From Phoronis australis (Eukaryota; Phoronida; Phoronidae): 38,284 nucleotides of DNA. The stretch spans positions 4,601 through 42,884 of the forward strand of contig NMRA01001176.1 in assembly GCA_002633005.1 (NCBI GenBank), in the 5' to 3' direction. The position numbers and the translations under genes are program-made. The notes beneath the pieces are model-generated. The model searched no databases. It was not told the DNA's origin and saw only the letters and a program-made list of their open reading frames with translations. This document shows positions 20,162 to 30,965 of the stretch, in pieces (positions within the stretch are counted from its first letter, which is position 1; each line of letters starts with the position of its first letter).

Positions 20162-20689
20162 CAAAGCGCCCATGCATAGACGACAATAGCCCATGAACAC
20201 ATCTGTTCCAAAGACGCAAGAATCATGACAAAAGCAAGATCCCACAAAACTATACAAAATCCGCTTCCGTTTATTGAAAAACACTCATTCCACATTTGCA
20301 AGCTTAACTGAATTTGACACGATTGTTAATTATAGTATTTTTTTTCATCATGCACTACCACCTAAAGTAGCTGCCATCGTCAGTGACCTGTCCCAGATGT
20401 GTGGCAGGTTGAATATCAAGCCTCCTCTTTGGTTCAAAGGTGGATTTTCAATTCTTTCATATATACCCTCCATGACTCCCCGTTCAAACTTATTTTTCTC
20501 CTCGTCGAGGATTTCTACATTGTCAAGGTCAAAGCTGATAGTAGGTTAATAGGCCTACGCTAGAGTCATAAGTGTCACGCTGATCCAGATTGGAGAAGAG
20601 GTAAAGACTTGTATCGCAGCGAAGTATGAAAGTGCTATGTAAGAAGTTTATCATCAAAACAACTCGATGAACACGAAACATCACTGCTC
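20162..20689. other. No supported gene; intronic to the GPCR
   Basis: No motif-bearing open frame. The plus-strand frame at 20274-20549 shows no recognisable domain. Confidence 0.4.
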
Positions 20690-21290
20690 AAAAGAAGCCC
20701 GAATTCTGCTTCACCCCTGCTAGAGACTCGGATTTACCAATGACCGGTCATCGTGTGAACCCGATTGTCGCTGGCGACAATGACAGGACATTAGAGAGAC
20801 ACAGGATTCGTTACTCTCTGGAAAGGTGCAGATACCCAAGTTGGGTCTTCAGCAAGGCTACCAGTAGAACATCCAGACTGAAACTTAAGAACATTGACCA
20901 GGTCAACCATTAGTGAGGATATCTATTCCCTATATGTAGAAGACTTTCTGAACAATTATGATCTGTGTTAAGGACATTTGATATCACGACGTATTTCAAA
21001 CCTGTTGGCACTTTGAGACAAAGGCGTGCACGGACAAATAACACAAGGAAAAGACAGTTAATGTGGTCTATGGGATACAGTTTGGAGAGTTCCCAGAAAG
21101 ATATACAGGTGAAACTAAGCAGTCCTTTAAAGCACGATTGTCCTGACATCGTCAGCGGTGACACTGCCGTATTTCCCCACTGTCAGGTATCTGGTAACAG
21201 CTTTGACTTTGACGATGTACTTATGCTTGACAAGGAGAAAACGGGAACTCAAGTAGTGTATACACGAACGGAAGAGGAGGCTTGAAAGTC
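20690..21290 (+). pseudogene. Penelope-like retroelement remnant with GIY-YIG endonuclease
   Basis: Several frames together give the order of a Penelope-like element. First R-T-L-E-R-H-R-I-R-Y-S-L-E-R-C-R-Y-P-S-W. Then V-L-R-T-F-D-I-T-T-Y-F-K-P-V-G-T-L-R-Q, the linker between reverse transcriptase and endonuclease (family form: V-L-x-x-F-x-I-x-x-x-F-K-P-x-x-T-L-R). Then at 21063 V-V-Y-G-I-Q-F-G-E-F-P-E-R-Y-T-G-E-T-K, the GIY-YIG core, with Y-T-G in place of Y-I-G and Phe where the family has Cys. Then A-R-L-S, a stop, and in another frame C-Q-V-S-G-N-S-F-D-F-D-D-V and D-K-E-K. Stops and frameshifts make it dead. Only the 3' part is present. It lies antisense inside the GPCR intron. Confidence 0.65.
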
Positions 21291-22569
21291 TACCTATCAC
21301 ATACCTGTTACAGGAATCTGACTAAAGTTTCCAGTCGAATTTCTCAAATACGACCGAATCCACCAGATGTTGCAGAGGTTTAAAAAAACCAGCAGGCGCT
21401 GGCAAAACGTTGTCCTTTCATATCAATCAAGTTCTGTAACGACCCATCATTTACTGCATAATTCCTTGCACACTTCCAAAATACCATATTCTCGAAACTA
21501 GGTCAAACGAGACCAACATTTCATAGTGATACACACATTGCCAGGGAGCCTCATTGGTGACTCACTGAATGAAAGAACTTTGACTGGAGTCGTGACTTCT
21601 ATGTAACCTTTGACTTGGATAAGTAGTAAACAAATATACACGCGGTTGAGGTGTGTATGAGGGAACGAGATTCTCTACCATAAACAGGCAAGATCTCGAT
21701 TTAAAGATAAAAATAGTAAAAAAATGAAAAAATAAATAAAACTAATCTCCTACATGTACATGTACAGATCCTTAACATTTGATTTCACCACGCTGTCGTT
21801 AATCAAACAAGAACAAAATTATTAATACTTAACTCTAATCCCACCGAAAATTCGTAAGTACATTCAGTTTTACTATGTTAAAACAGCCGAGAGAAAGCCA
21901 TAAAATGGTAATTACCGACTAAGCTAGCCGTCCAGTTTGCCGACCCAAGCAACGACTGCAAAGGCGACTCGTGCAGCTGACGACTCCTTGCAGACCGTTG
22001 CTGATCGGCTTCTGGTTGGCTAGACGACACGTCGGACAAAATTCGTGACGTGTGCTCTAGGACGTCTGTGGGTGGAGGAGTTTGCTGACCAATTACATGT
22101 ACTTACACAAAGTGAAACATTTTTAGAAATTCCCACGATATATTTTAGCAACGTATATGATACAGGTACATGTACCTTCGCACGCCTGCTCTTCAGAGCT
22201 ATTACATCTCGACGGAATCCCTGCAGCGGTTGCTGCTGTTGGCTGTGTATCTGAAAAAATTCATGGCACGCTTTTATAATCACTAAGCGTGACAGCACGC
22301 CACATGTCCAGTCAACAACTCCTTGTTTTATTTGAAAAAAGTATAAAAGCTTGTGTTCCTGCCTACAGTATAAAGTGGGTATCCATTTAGGAGCAAAGGT
22401 GAATGTGTACGAAAATTGGAATTCGCTTGGTAAAATATTTGGTGGAGATCCGTGTAAAACAAGATTAGTGCCTTCCCGGAGGAATGAAATTGTCTCGTGA
22501 TCTGTTAATCGAGTAATCGATAATTTAACTGCGTCAACTTTGACGCGACCCCGTTTTCACCCCATTGGT
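21291..22569. other. No supported gene; intronic to the GPCR
   Basis: AT-rich sequence with ACATGTACATGT-type short repeats near 21753. Opposing open frames at 22020-22298 are shadows of each other without motifs. Confidence 0.45.
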
Positions 22570-22594
22570 TCACTATTTTTAGGATTGGTCTAAA

Positions 22595-22669
22595 ACACCT
22601 CGACCCCCAAACCCCTCGACCCACAAACCCCCACGATCCACGACCCACAGCCCCCTCGACCCACGACCT
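22595..22669 (-). repeat. GTGGGTCGAGGG minisatellite, left inverted copy
   Basis: Degenerate units of about 12 bp written as CCTCGACCCAC / CCCCCTCGACC on the plus strand. Confidence 0.75.
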
Positions 22670-23357
22670 GTGGCAATAGATGTATCTTTGCGCTTTCCAC
22701 ACATTTCATAATTATATTGCGTCGCTAAACGACCTTCCAATAAGACATACCTACATGCGAGTCTGCTCTGGCTCAAGTCTGGTGGTTAAAAACAGAAAGT
22801 GGCGTGAGAACGCTGATCCAAAATAGCGAATTGTGAGCGCGCTATCCTTGTCAAAAAAGGTCCACGAGCGGATAACAATGGCCCAGATCTACTTAGCTTA
22901 GGGAGAGAGTGCGTTAGCGTGAATGTACAAAATTTCACATTTATATTATTAGCGTTCTGTTACATACATGTACTCGTTTACAATATAATCCTTAATCACG
23001 TTGACATACATTTTTAGTTAATACTTTTGTTTCAAACTGTGATAACTGAAGAAATTACATATTCATCTGTTCTTCGCACTCGCCCTCCCCCGAAAAAGTT
23101 GGAACCTGCCATTCACTGAAGAGCAGACAAAACGATTACACCCTATCGGGAACGTCATTTAACTTGTAACGTTGGTCTTTGATTTGATTTGGGCGCGTTG
23201 TTTGTTCTGCTTTTGGATTACAAACTTGCCGAACCGACTCTCTTAATTGCAAACGAAAACGGGAAAAGCCAGCCGAGCTAGCGGCCCGACTCGTTGGTCC
23301 TGTAAGTCAATGCTTGTTCTATCCTCAGATTGAGTAGAGCTTGTATAGGCTGGTTCA

Positions 23358-23433
23358 GGGGGTTGTTGATCGTGGGTCGAGGGGATCTTGTGTCGAGGGG
23401 GTCGTGGATAGAGGGGGTGTGGGGGTCGAGGGT
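23358..23433 (+). repeat. GTGGGTCGAGGG minisatellite, right copy
   Basis: Units such as CGTGGGTCGAGGGG, TGTGTCGAGGGG, CGTGGATAGAGGGG and TGGGGGTCGAGGG, in orientation opposite to the left copy. Confidence 0.75.
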
Positions 23434-23470
23434 TTTTTAGAAAAATCCCTATTTTTTATTCGCGTACTTA

Positions 23471-24486
23471 TGCAGTAACGGCAGTCTTGTTGAAATCGTT
23501 GTCACGGATTTTCTTCAAATTGGCTGGTTTCAGTGTATTTATCTCGAACACAAATTCTCAAAGTCTTTTATAAATATCCAAAACGGTGTCTTTTCTGTAG
23601 CCTTCGAAAGGTAAAAAAACAATGAAGGTTTGTTTTCCTTCTTGAAGATTAGTTAATAGTTATTTAAGGACAAAATCAAGTTGGGCATCATTGATCCCGA
23701 GACCTACCGCCCGTCGACGTCTTTGTCAGGTTACCTGTTAGGCAAATTGTATTATACTCCTCTAGCAGACACGAAGGAGTTTGACGGGCCGATGAACAAT
23801 ACCTTCGACGTTCTAAGAACACGACACGAGAGGAAAACGATAATTGAAATGTCACTCCCGGCGATTGAATGTGTGTGGCTGCTGGGGTGGGCATTTTGAG
23901 TAAAATAATATTCAACACTGATTTGTTAGCTGTTTTTATACAATCATAATAAAACTGATAGTTGTCTCCACTCATAACTTGATTAATTCGTTCCTATTTA
24001 GGAACAAAAAGAGGTATTCCTTACACTTTTCCTTCTGGGAGAAATGAGTAAACCTACTTATGAGTAGCCATCCAAAATGAAAATTATAGTTTTCAACACA
24101 GGAATTAATGCTAAAAACAGCAGGAATTCAAATATCGTTTTAAGTTGTTCCCATGAAGTGCATTCTCGCAATAATAATGTTTTCGCATCAGATTCCAACC
24201 AGAGTGCCTGTATTGTTTGTTACTGTATATGTTTAGTTGTATATTGTGCTTTAACATACAATTTCGTTTCAGTAACAATTATTAAACTTCTGACAAGCCA
24301 CACACGTATGACGGTCACACAAATCTTTTGAAACTTATTATCGATCACTATATGTGAATAACATACATGTATGGCGTGTACGGAGGTTAATAATTCCTAC
24401 CAATATGAGACAATTTATAACAACGCAGTTACTGTTTCGTTGTTTCTATAAATGTAGTATTCTTCCTAAATAAAAGATACACTTAC
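23471..24486. other. No supported gene; intronic to the GPCR
   Basis: No domain-bearing frame. The plus/minus open frames at 23681-23975 are mutual shadows. Confidence 0.45.
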
Positions 24487-24541
24487 CAAGAACATGAAGT
24501 GAGCTGTATAACAAAACTGTTGAAAACAGCACCATACCCAT
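24487..24541 (-). CDS. Candidate first coding exon (signal peptide) of the somatomedin-B GPCR
   Basis: Minus-strand ATG at 24541-24539 reads M-G-M-V-L-F-S-T-V-L-L-Y-S-S-L-H-V-L plus one base (G), then the donor GTAAGTG. The peptide is a typical short signal sequence. Its phase (1) matches exactly what the main exon at 19814 needs (TG TTC CAA..., giving GTG TTC). The main exon has no start or signal peptide of its own. An acceptor-like TTGTGATTTCCAG just upstream on the minus strand suggests a further non-coding 5' exon. The intron would be 4672 bp. The link is inferred from phase, strand and function; another upstream exon cannot be excluded. Confidence 0.55.
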
Positions 24542-25609
24542 AGCAGAACGTAGGCACACCAAAGACAAAGCTAATCAACCTGGAAATCACAATTTATTTT
24601 AGGTTATGTCGCTGAGTCAGCGTATTCACTCCTTGGCCCTTGGTCTAATCTACAAACACGAACTCGAAATTCGAGTTGCTCATTTTACTTTTCAGTTCTC
24701 TATCAATACGTTCTCGCAATACATGCATTCAAGCTATGAGTTCGAGTCTGAACGCCGTAGAATCTCGGAATTGTGACTCGAATCCAGAGGCCAGCCAGTG
24801 CATGTACAAACTTACTAATGGAAAGCCCAAACGGAAACATTCTAACTCAATTTTTCTATTCAGGAATTAACTTTAAAGTCAAAAACATCACTTTCACTGT
24901 GCTGGACCAAAAAACGATTCATAAGTAGCTTAATTCCTAAGTGAAGGTGACATTTATTGTTATTGTAGATGGAGTGATCTGTGATTTAAAAAGGGAAGTC
25001 CTAGTGATTTGTTTTATCTCCGATAACTGGAACTCTTGTTTTGAGCATAGTAAAACAAGTGCCTGAAACTTTTCGTTTTGTCATTCCATACTAATGTGCG
25101 CAATTCATAATATACTCAACCAAACAAGCAAATCCACTTATCGTGTCGGCCGAATCCGTCACGAGGAAGGAAATATCGGGAGTTACTCGTTCACTTTCAA
25201 CGATAATGGTAGCTAAAGTGGAAAATGGGAAACTGTTATAAACCAATTCACGTTGATTATTGACTGAGCTTTTTACTTAAATAAAGTAATTCACTAGTCA
25301 GATAGAACGCTAGAAAATATCTATAAATCAAATAAACCAATCTTATATACACTTCTACAATAAACAGGGCGTGTATCTTAAGGATATCTCAAACCTTCTT
25401 CGAAAAAATTGTTCGTTTTTACAATTATATTTAACACATGTCTACAGAAAACCTTATCTTCATTCTCGGAAAACTTCAAATACGAAATATATACCGTGCA
25501 GCGAGAAAAATGACATAGCAGAACCACCTTCAACTACGTGGAAATTCGTTTACCTTTTATCCACGATCAAAGTTACAGAGCTGTGAATGAAATCGAATTA
25601 CCCGCTTAC
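24542..25609. other. No supported gene; possible GPCR 5' region
   Basis: AT-rich. It may hold the promoter and 5' untranslated exon of the GPCR on the minus strand, but no motif cluster is evident. The open frames at 24676 and 25371 show no features. Confidence 0.4.
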
Positions 25610-25771
25610 TTTGAGCACATTCACAGTAATTTCATTTACCGAGTTGCCATAAGATTGAGTTAACGAGGAGTACATACATGTATCATGGGAAGATGCAGCG
25701 GAAAACGAAGACGAAGCGACCGTTGATAACGTTATGACAAATGCATGAAGTCGCTGCGCAGCGTCTGGCAT
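25610..25771 (-). CDS. Candidate first coding exon of a secreted protein
   Basis: Minus-strand ATG 25771-25769 reads M-P-D-A-A-Q-R-L-H-A-F-V-I-T-L-S-T-V-A-S and continues S-S-F-S-A-A-S-S, a plausible signal peptide with a small-residue cleavage region. It ends N-E-I-T-V-N-V-L-K at a donor GTAAGC (25609 downward), phase 0. The frame stays open upstream to 25807. No second exon is identified; the GPCR main exon needs phase 1, so it is not the partner. I recognise no domain. Confidence 0.35.
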
Positions 25772-25807
25772 CACGAAAACAAGGTGTAAAACAATATTAG
25801 TCCTCAC

Positions 25808-27217
25808 CCAAATTCATTAATTTCACCAATAATTTTATATTTAGCTGTTTCGATCCCGTGCTGACGGTGCGCTTTAAATCACAGGAACCCGATTTCTATT
25901 CGACATTTTGAGGTTGTTTTTTTAAGTCTCCCCGGTGCGTGCTTCGGCACGTGTTGCGCACTACAATGTAGGGCTACTGTTGACCTATTTCAATACATCA
26001 AGAAAGAAGCTCCTCCACTGACGTGTTTTCATTTGATTCATCGTCACCCGACTTAATAAAATTAGTGAGAATTAAGTATCAGTCCACGGATCCACCAAGC
26101 ACAGTAAAGGCAGCAAGCGGCAAGGTGGGAGGTTAACCATTCAGAACCATGTTTAGTCTAATAAATCATATTAGGGATAAGAGAAATTGGGTAAAGTATG
26201 ACATTGCAGTCTTCTGGAGGACAAAATGAGGCAATTTGTTGATGCGTAATGAACCATTTTTGACTATGTTTTCTACTGTAGTTTCTGCTTCAAACTGAAT
26301 GATTTCGGACACCGACACTAAAATACCGGATACCATGGAAACACCGAAAAGGTTTCAGTGGAGATATATTTCATGCTTGTGCAAAAGAGAAAACCGAAAA
26401 CAATAACACGGGCATGTAGAAGACTCCATTCCCTTGAAAGAAATACAAAAAAAAAAAAAAACAGTGTCAGCCCTTCTTGCAGTCGTCGGAAAACGTGTCT
26501 GAATTTCAGTTTTCAGACGGCACATTGGTGTATTTATGTTTAACTAGTTACTATTTGTGCGCCGTTTGAACGCATTAAAGTGACGTAAATGTAAATACAA
26601 CAATTTAAAGAATTGGTTTGCTTGAATATTTTTAATTGTTTTTACGGACACAAAAAGTTCTCACCAACATATAAATAACATTAGATTTGTTAATCCAACT
26701 CATTGGATACCAAACTAAGGCAACAATGCGTTAGTTAAATGATGGCTGATCTGCCTGAATCATCGATACAACCCTCGAGATCTAACACACTTTGTACACA
26801 TCCACTGAACACAGGGGGGGGGGGGCAGGGGGACCCGAGAGGGGGGCTAACCCGACAGAGGTCTGAAAAATGACCAAAGACGTAAAATCAAGGCTCAACG
26901 TCTTGCGATGTATGGGCTACCTCAGGTGGGAATCAACAAACTCCAGACCCGGGTCTGGCCTTGAGGAATAATTTTTAGAGCATGTCATTCGTGCATACAT
27001 ACCTTTATTCAAGCATTGTGATTGCTTAAAACTCGGGTCCTATTGCTTATCAAACCTTTTTTCAAATGTCTGAAAGTATATGATGTGCATTCAGATTGTT
27101 AAAAAACGACAACATAAATGCAGAGAGAAACAGTTGATTAAAATGAATGCCACACCAAAAGTGTTAGCAATATCCTGTCTTTGAAAATTGCATTTGGTTA
27201 AGTTCATTAGTTTTGTT
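25808..27217. other. No supported gene
   Basis: Non-coding AT-rich sequence with an A16 run near 26448, a G13 run near 26814 and a G-rich patch to 26850. No complete element boundary was found. Confidence 0.45.
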
Positions 27218-27320
27218 ATGCGGGTAGGACAGCAACAGGTACCCGAAACAACAGAACTCTTGTTCAGGGCTGTCGTACGGTGGTCCTCAAATCTTTGCTT
27301 TCGCTTCGGTTCCAGTAAAG
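27218..27320 (+). CDS. Weak exon candidate
   Basis: ATG 27218 opens M-R-V-G-Q-Q-Q-V-P-E-T-T-E-L-L-F-R-A-V-V and runs to a donor GTAAGC at 27321 (phase 1). No domain and no linked exon. The opposite strand is also open, so either or neither may be real. Confidence 0.2.
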
Positions 27321-27649
27321 GTAAGCGCCACTTAATGGCCAGTATGTTTACCAAAGTGAAACTATGTTCCATTGACATAGACAATAAGTAGTCATCATAA
27401 CTTTTCATAATAACCACCAAATGCGTTCAATGGCTTTACGTGACTTCTGCCCATCATGACCTAGTTTCGAGAGAAGCGAGTAAGTTATGTCCGCAATGGG
27501 GCTATTCGGAAAATCTACAATAACTAGAGGGCGTGCGTGTACTAGTGGTGATAGATTAACAGCCTCGATTTCGCGAGCCCTTTAAATACATGGTGAAATG
27601 GCTTGCAGCCGTGCCAACTGAATCTGAGACTGCGTAAAAAGGGTGCTCT

Positions 27650-27681
27650 ATGAGAGGAAGTAAGCACGACCTCATACAAAG
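27650..27681 (+). CDS. Candidate initial exon of the left gene in the 3.5-kb element
   Basis: ATG 27650 reads M-R-G-S-K-H-D-L-I-Q plus two bases, then a strong donor AAAG/GTAAGG at 27682. Joined in phase to the next exon (28119) it would stop after about 30 more codons, so this ATG may be an upstream start or the exon may be 5' untranslated. Confidence 0.3.
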
Positions 27682-28118
27682 GTAAGGTTTGTGCTTATTT
27701 TAAGGATTATTCCATGATTATTCTACCGATGCCTGTTAACTGAGGTACTCGCCGATGTCGACTTCGCGGCAATCAGTCGCCAGTCTGGTTAATCTTTGTT
27801 TGTTGTGATATGTGATACGATACTTGACGTAACAATCGGAATCTTTTCGTACATCAAAGCATTATTTTTGTTTGGAATAATTTCTAACAGTTTATCAGTG
27901 ACAGTTACATCAATCAATGCTGAATGGTTATCTGTCAACTCGATACAGCTTAATGAGTTAAGATTACAATCCAAGCCCAATGGCAAAGGGTACATGAGTG
28001 ACAAATATCCATTGCATTAGACTATTTGTTTACTCCCTATCATATGTCTTCTGGAAATCTATTACACGTTGAAATGGAAATCTATCACGTCTGTTTTCAC
28101 ATAACATTTGTTTTTTAG

Positions 28119-28311
28119 GTTTGAGGGCTTATACCGTTCAGAGGAGATATGCATCGCTTCTGCACCGTGCCTGAATGGACAAAATTGGTTTTTAGCATTT
28201 GGCTACAGCTAACCCACAAGATCTTCCCATCCAGTGCAGATCTGTTGCCAAAGCCTACTTTCAATATTGGAGACAAAGCCTTTGAAAAGGACCAGCTATT
28301 TTTAAAGAAAG
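28119..28311 (+). CDS. Candidate exon, unrecognised protein
   Basis: The acceptor CATTTGTTTTTTAG (ends 28118) and donor GTAGGTGAG (28312) are both good. ATG 28149 opens 54 codons plus one base: M-H-R-F-C-T-V-P-E-W-T-K-L-V-F-S-I-W-L-Q and, towards the end, F-N-I-G-D-K-A-F-E-K-D-Q-L-F. The donor phase (1) fits the acceptor of the exon at 30368. The minus strand of the same stretch is also open and has a good acceptor (CTTTCTTTAAAAATAG), so strand is not certain. No family recognised. Confidence 0.4.
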
Positions 28312-30367
28312 GTAGGTGAGTCATTTTGTTAATTTACTTATTCAGGTCCTTAACGAGGGATTGGCATAGGGGGTTGGGGTTGTAATATTTGGTACAACTG
28401 AATGTGTGGAAATAACAGGTATACATGTTTGGGGAAAAGAGCATGGTGAGGTAATTCTTAACCTTCATAAAGTCCCTTCAGTTGATTTCATGAAACTGTT
28501 TTGCTTCTTGTATCAATTGTAAACCCATGAAAATATATTACATTTTTTGAATTCACAGTGACTGAATAGTCTTAACTCATGCCTTGAAATGTTGCAAGTC
28601 GTTATAAATTCAAATGACTGCCATTTTTGTGAAAATTGCATTTTTGATGGTGCCTTACGATTTGTAATTACTCTTAAACAACAGAAAGATTATCCATCAT
28701 TTTTAAATGACCCAAGTCTTCATATCTTCTATTAGAAGAAAAATTAAAAATCTGAGAAACAGTTCCCTTAACCTTAGACTAGAAGTATGCTTGACAGATC
28801 CATGAACCTGAAATCTGAGTTTAAAATTGCTGAAAGTATCAAAATTAAAAAGGCTTGAAAATGGGTAACAAAGGTTTGAGGTTGTCTCAAAAACTTGTAT
28901 ATTTTGCAGAAAAATGATGCGTTTAAAGAATTGTTATGGCTAGGAATAAAAATAAAGTCACAGTTTTATGCAATACTTATTATGTACACCCTTGGTTTCT
29001 GAAAATAGTAATTATTTAATTTTATGTGAAACTGTAGAGCAGTCACCATATATTTTTGAAAAACAGGGATAACATTTTTGATCCAATCTGGAGTACTTAA
29101 TTATTCATATTTCAATATTTGTTCCAGGTTCAGTGACATTTTAAGGCCACTTCAAGCTGTATCATAGCCAAGCTTTGTTACTCCGTTCTCTTCCCACAGC
29201 ACTTCCAAACACCAGCAGTGCTGTATGGCACAATGTACAAGTCAGTGGCCCTGGAGAAATGTGAATCGCAGAACTAAGTTACCATAAGACAATGTGCCAG
29301 TGGAATGTCTGTGTATTCAGACGAACTATATCTACTGCTACACAAATAAGCCTTGTTGGTCAGGATGCCCTTCCATAGGCAATGCGTCATGTGTCGACAA
29401 TACCTTATTTCCTTTCCTGGAAGAAACATGAGGGACTGAAGCTGAAGAAGACCAAGTGACACTCTCACTGGTCTAGTTCAGGGTCTGATTTTGGGCTCAA
29501 AACGATTCAAGTGATATGCTGATGTGTTTACCTTCAAGCGTCTAATTGTGGATGTTATTGAGGCTGAATGAGGTTACATGAAAGAAAGCCACGTGTTGAA
29601 ACTGGACCTTTTTTTACAAGCGCTTCTATAGGCCATTGAAACTAGATCCTAGTGAAATGAAAGCCAAAAGCTGAGTGACATTAAATTTTCCTTTCAGAAG
29701 AAAGGCTTTATACTATTGGTAAAAACTTTTCAATTTGGTACACATTATGGGGAAATGACATTCAGTGACTGCATCGATTGTCTTATTGTATGTTTTCAAT
29801 TGTAGCTAGATGGGTAAGAATCTGCTATGCACAAGATTCGAGAATAAACAATTATTAGTGTATTTAAAAACAAATGGCAAACTGAAAAAGCACAGAAAGA
29901 AACAACACTATGACGGAGTCCGTAATCAGGCATATCAGGTGCTGAATTTCTGAATTATGTTCAATTCTCTCAGGTTACTGCTGAAGGATTGCCTTTCACT
30001 TTGTCCAAAGGTAAAATAGATGGTCGGGCGGTTGGTTTCAGTTGTTTTTTCTCACCTGTAACACAATAGTCAGAGAAATATTAGCAAATTTTAAAAGAAA
30101 AGACAAGACAAAACTACTTTTGTAAGGCAGAACATACTTGACATTTCATTTTCATGTTTATGTGTAGTAGAAACTAATAACCTTTGTACCCAAGTCTTAT
30201 TTAATATCTGAATTAAAATATGTGAAACAGGCTAAAAGTGATTTAACAATGTGTATTTTTCATGACACTTAAAATGTGTTTCTGATCTCAACAAATAAAA
30301 TTCATTCTAGGTGTCATTTTTTTCCAATGCAATGAATGTTATTCATGTTAATTCGATAATTGATCAG
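28312..30367. other. Presumed intron; possible decayed coding patch at 29150-29470
   Basis: Mostly AT-rich. At 29210-29420 a plus-strand frame reads L-S-Y-H-K-T-M-C-Q-W-N-V-C-V-F-R-R-T and V-G-Q-D-A-L-P with single stops, looking like broken protein. The minus strand is open as well (29274-29468). I cannot name a family. Confidence 0.3.
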
Positions 30368-30571
30368 GTAGTCCTGGGGGTGGGGTCCACGATAAAATAA
30401 GGAAACTCACTCATCTAGGGAGTTTTATTGAAGACAGCATAGTTTTGAAGAGAAGCTGCTGTGAAAAAGTCACCCTTGACTTCTGTACATCACGTACCAT
30501 ACACCTCTTATTTTGGGAGCACTCCCACCCAGGACAATATGAATATGTGCTGCTAGCCTACCCGGCATCGG
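30368..30571 (+). CDS. Candidate exon, unrecognised protein
   Basis: An AG at 30366-30367 (ATTGATCAG) and the donor GTGAGTTT at 30572 enclose 204 nt with no stop in the phase dictated by the exon at 28119: 2 bases, 67 codons, 1 base. The sequence includes K-L-T-H-L-G-S-F-I-E-D-S, S-C-C-E-K-V-T-L-D-F-C-T, L-L-F-W-E-H-S-H-P-G-Q-Y-E-Y and L-L-A-Y-P-A-S. The composition is protein-like, with Cys, Trp and His spread evenly. No further exon is placed; an acceptor at 32302 is not phase-convincing. Confidence 0.45.
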
Positions 30572-30688
30572 GTGAGTTTCCTAAAAGTAACACTTGGTTC
30601 CACTCAATAAACCTGTTATTCAGTTGGTTAACTGGTGGGGATAACATCACCGAACGATGTTTATAGAAACTAATTTCTAAAAACTTAC

Positions 30689-30924
30689 CAAGTAATGTTG
30701 TGTAGTCTCCGAATGGAACTGCATAGTCATAGGCATAGAGCACACACGGAGCTTCAGCATCCACACACTTTTTGTAAGTTAGTTGGCCCTGTTGACAGCA
30801 ATTGTCCACGAATATAGTAAACTTAGGTCTTTTGGGAATTTGTGGCCACCTGTCGAAGACTTGCACCACGGAAATTAGCAGTAATAAGGCTTAGCGCGAC
30901 GACGTATTTTGATAAAAATTCCAT
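30689..30924 (-). CDS. Candidate first exon of the right gene in the 3.5-kb element
   Basis: Minus-strand ATG 30924-30922 begins M-E-F-L-S-K-Y-V-V-A-L-S-L-I-T-A-N-F, a signal-like hydrophobic start. After a one-base shift near 30870 another frame stays open: V-F-D-R-W-P-Q-I-P-K-R-P-K-F-T-I-F-V-D-N and C-C-Q-Q-G-Q, then A-Y-D-Y-A-V-P-F-G-D-Y-T-T-L-L to the donor GTAAGT (30688 downward, phase 1). The NRF1-like GCATGCGCA at 30957-30965 sits just upstream. The F-V-D-N-C-C stretch recalls a motif in some transposase-like proteins, but that is a weak impression. The shift means either decay or a missed micro-intron or error. Confidence 0.35.
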
Positions 30925-30956
30925 CTTTTACCAGTTGTTTACATGCAGACAGCCAC

Positions 30957-30965
30957 GCATGCGCA
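30957..30965. promoter_or_regulatory. NRF1-like site upstream of the minus-strand ATG
   Basis: GCATGCGCA, the core of the NRF1 palindrome, lies 33 bp upstream of the minus-strand ATG at 30924. Confidence 0.35.

Larger units (their letters stand above)
22570..23470. mobile_element. Inverted-repeat element with 12-bp minisatellite termini
   Basis: The left end has AGGATTGGTCTAAAACACCTCGACCCCC followed by CCTCGACCCAC-type units (22595-22669). The right end holds the reverse, GTGGGTCGAGGG units (23358-23433), then GGGTTTTTTAGAAAAATCCCTAT. The two ends can pair. The inside encodes nothing recognisable. About 215 bp next to the left minisatellite (22665-22880) recur, inverted, at 32935-33150, again next to the same minisatellite. 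This shows a dispersed family and not a chance satellite. Confidence 0.55.

Noticed and set aside
22505-22776. Gly/Arg/Trp-rich open frames at 22505 and 22579
   Set aside because: They are translations of the GTGGGTCGAGGG minisatellite.
22828-22881. Two halves of the E. coli lac operator (GAATTGTGAGCG and GAGCGGATAACAAT) 26 bp apart, suggesting cloning-vector sequence
   Set aside because: The same stretch belongs to a dispersed repeat whose other copy (32935-33150, inverted) aligns through it without operator identity, so the match is chance within a natural repeat.
28115-28324. Minus-strand gene over the exon at 28119
   Set aside because: Open, with a fair acceptor, but the plus strand has both acceptor and donor and a phase match with 30368, so plus was preferred; kept as a stated alternative.
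30558-30688. Continuation of the minus-strand frame beyond the donor at 30688
   Set aside because: Open by chance through an intron-like stretch; the donor GTAAGT and loss of protein-like composition argue against it, though read-through cannot be excluded.
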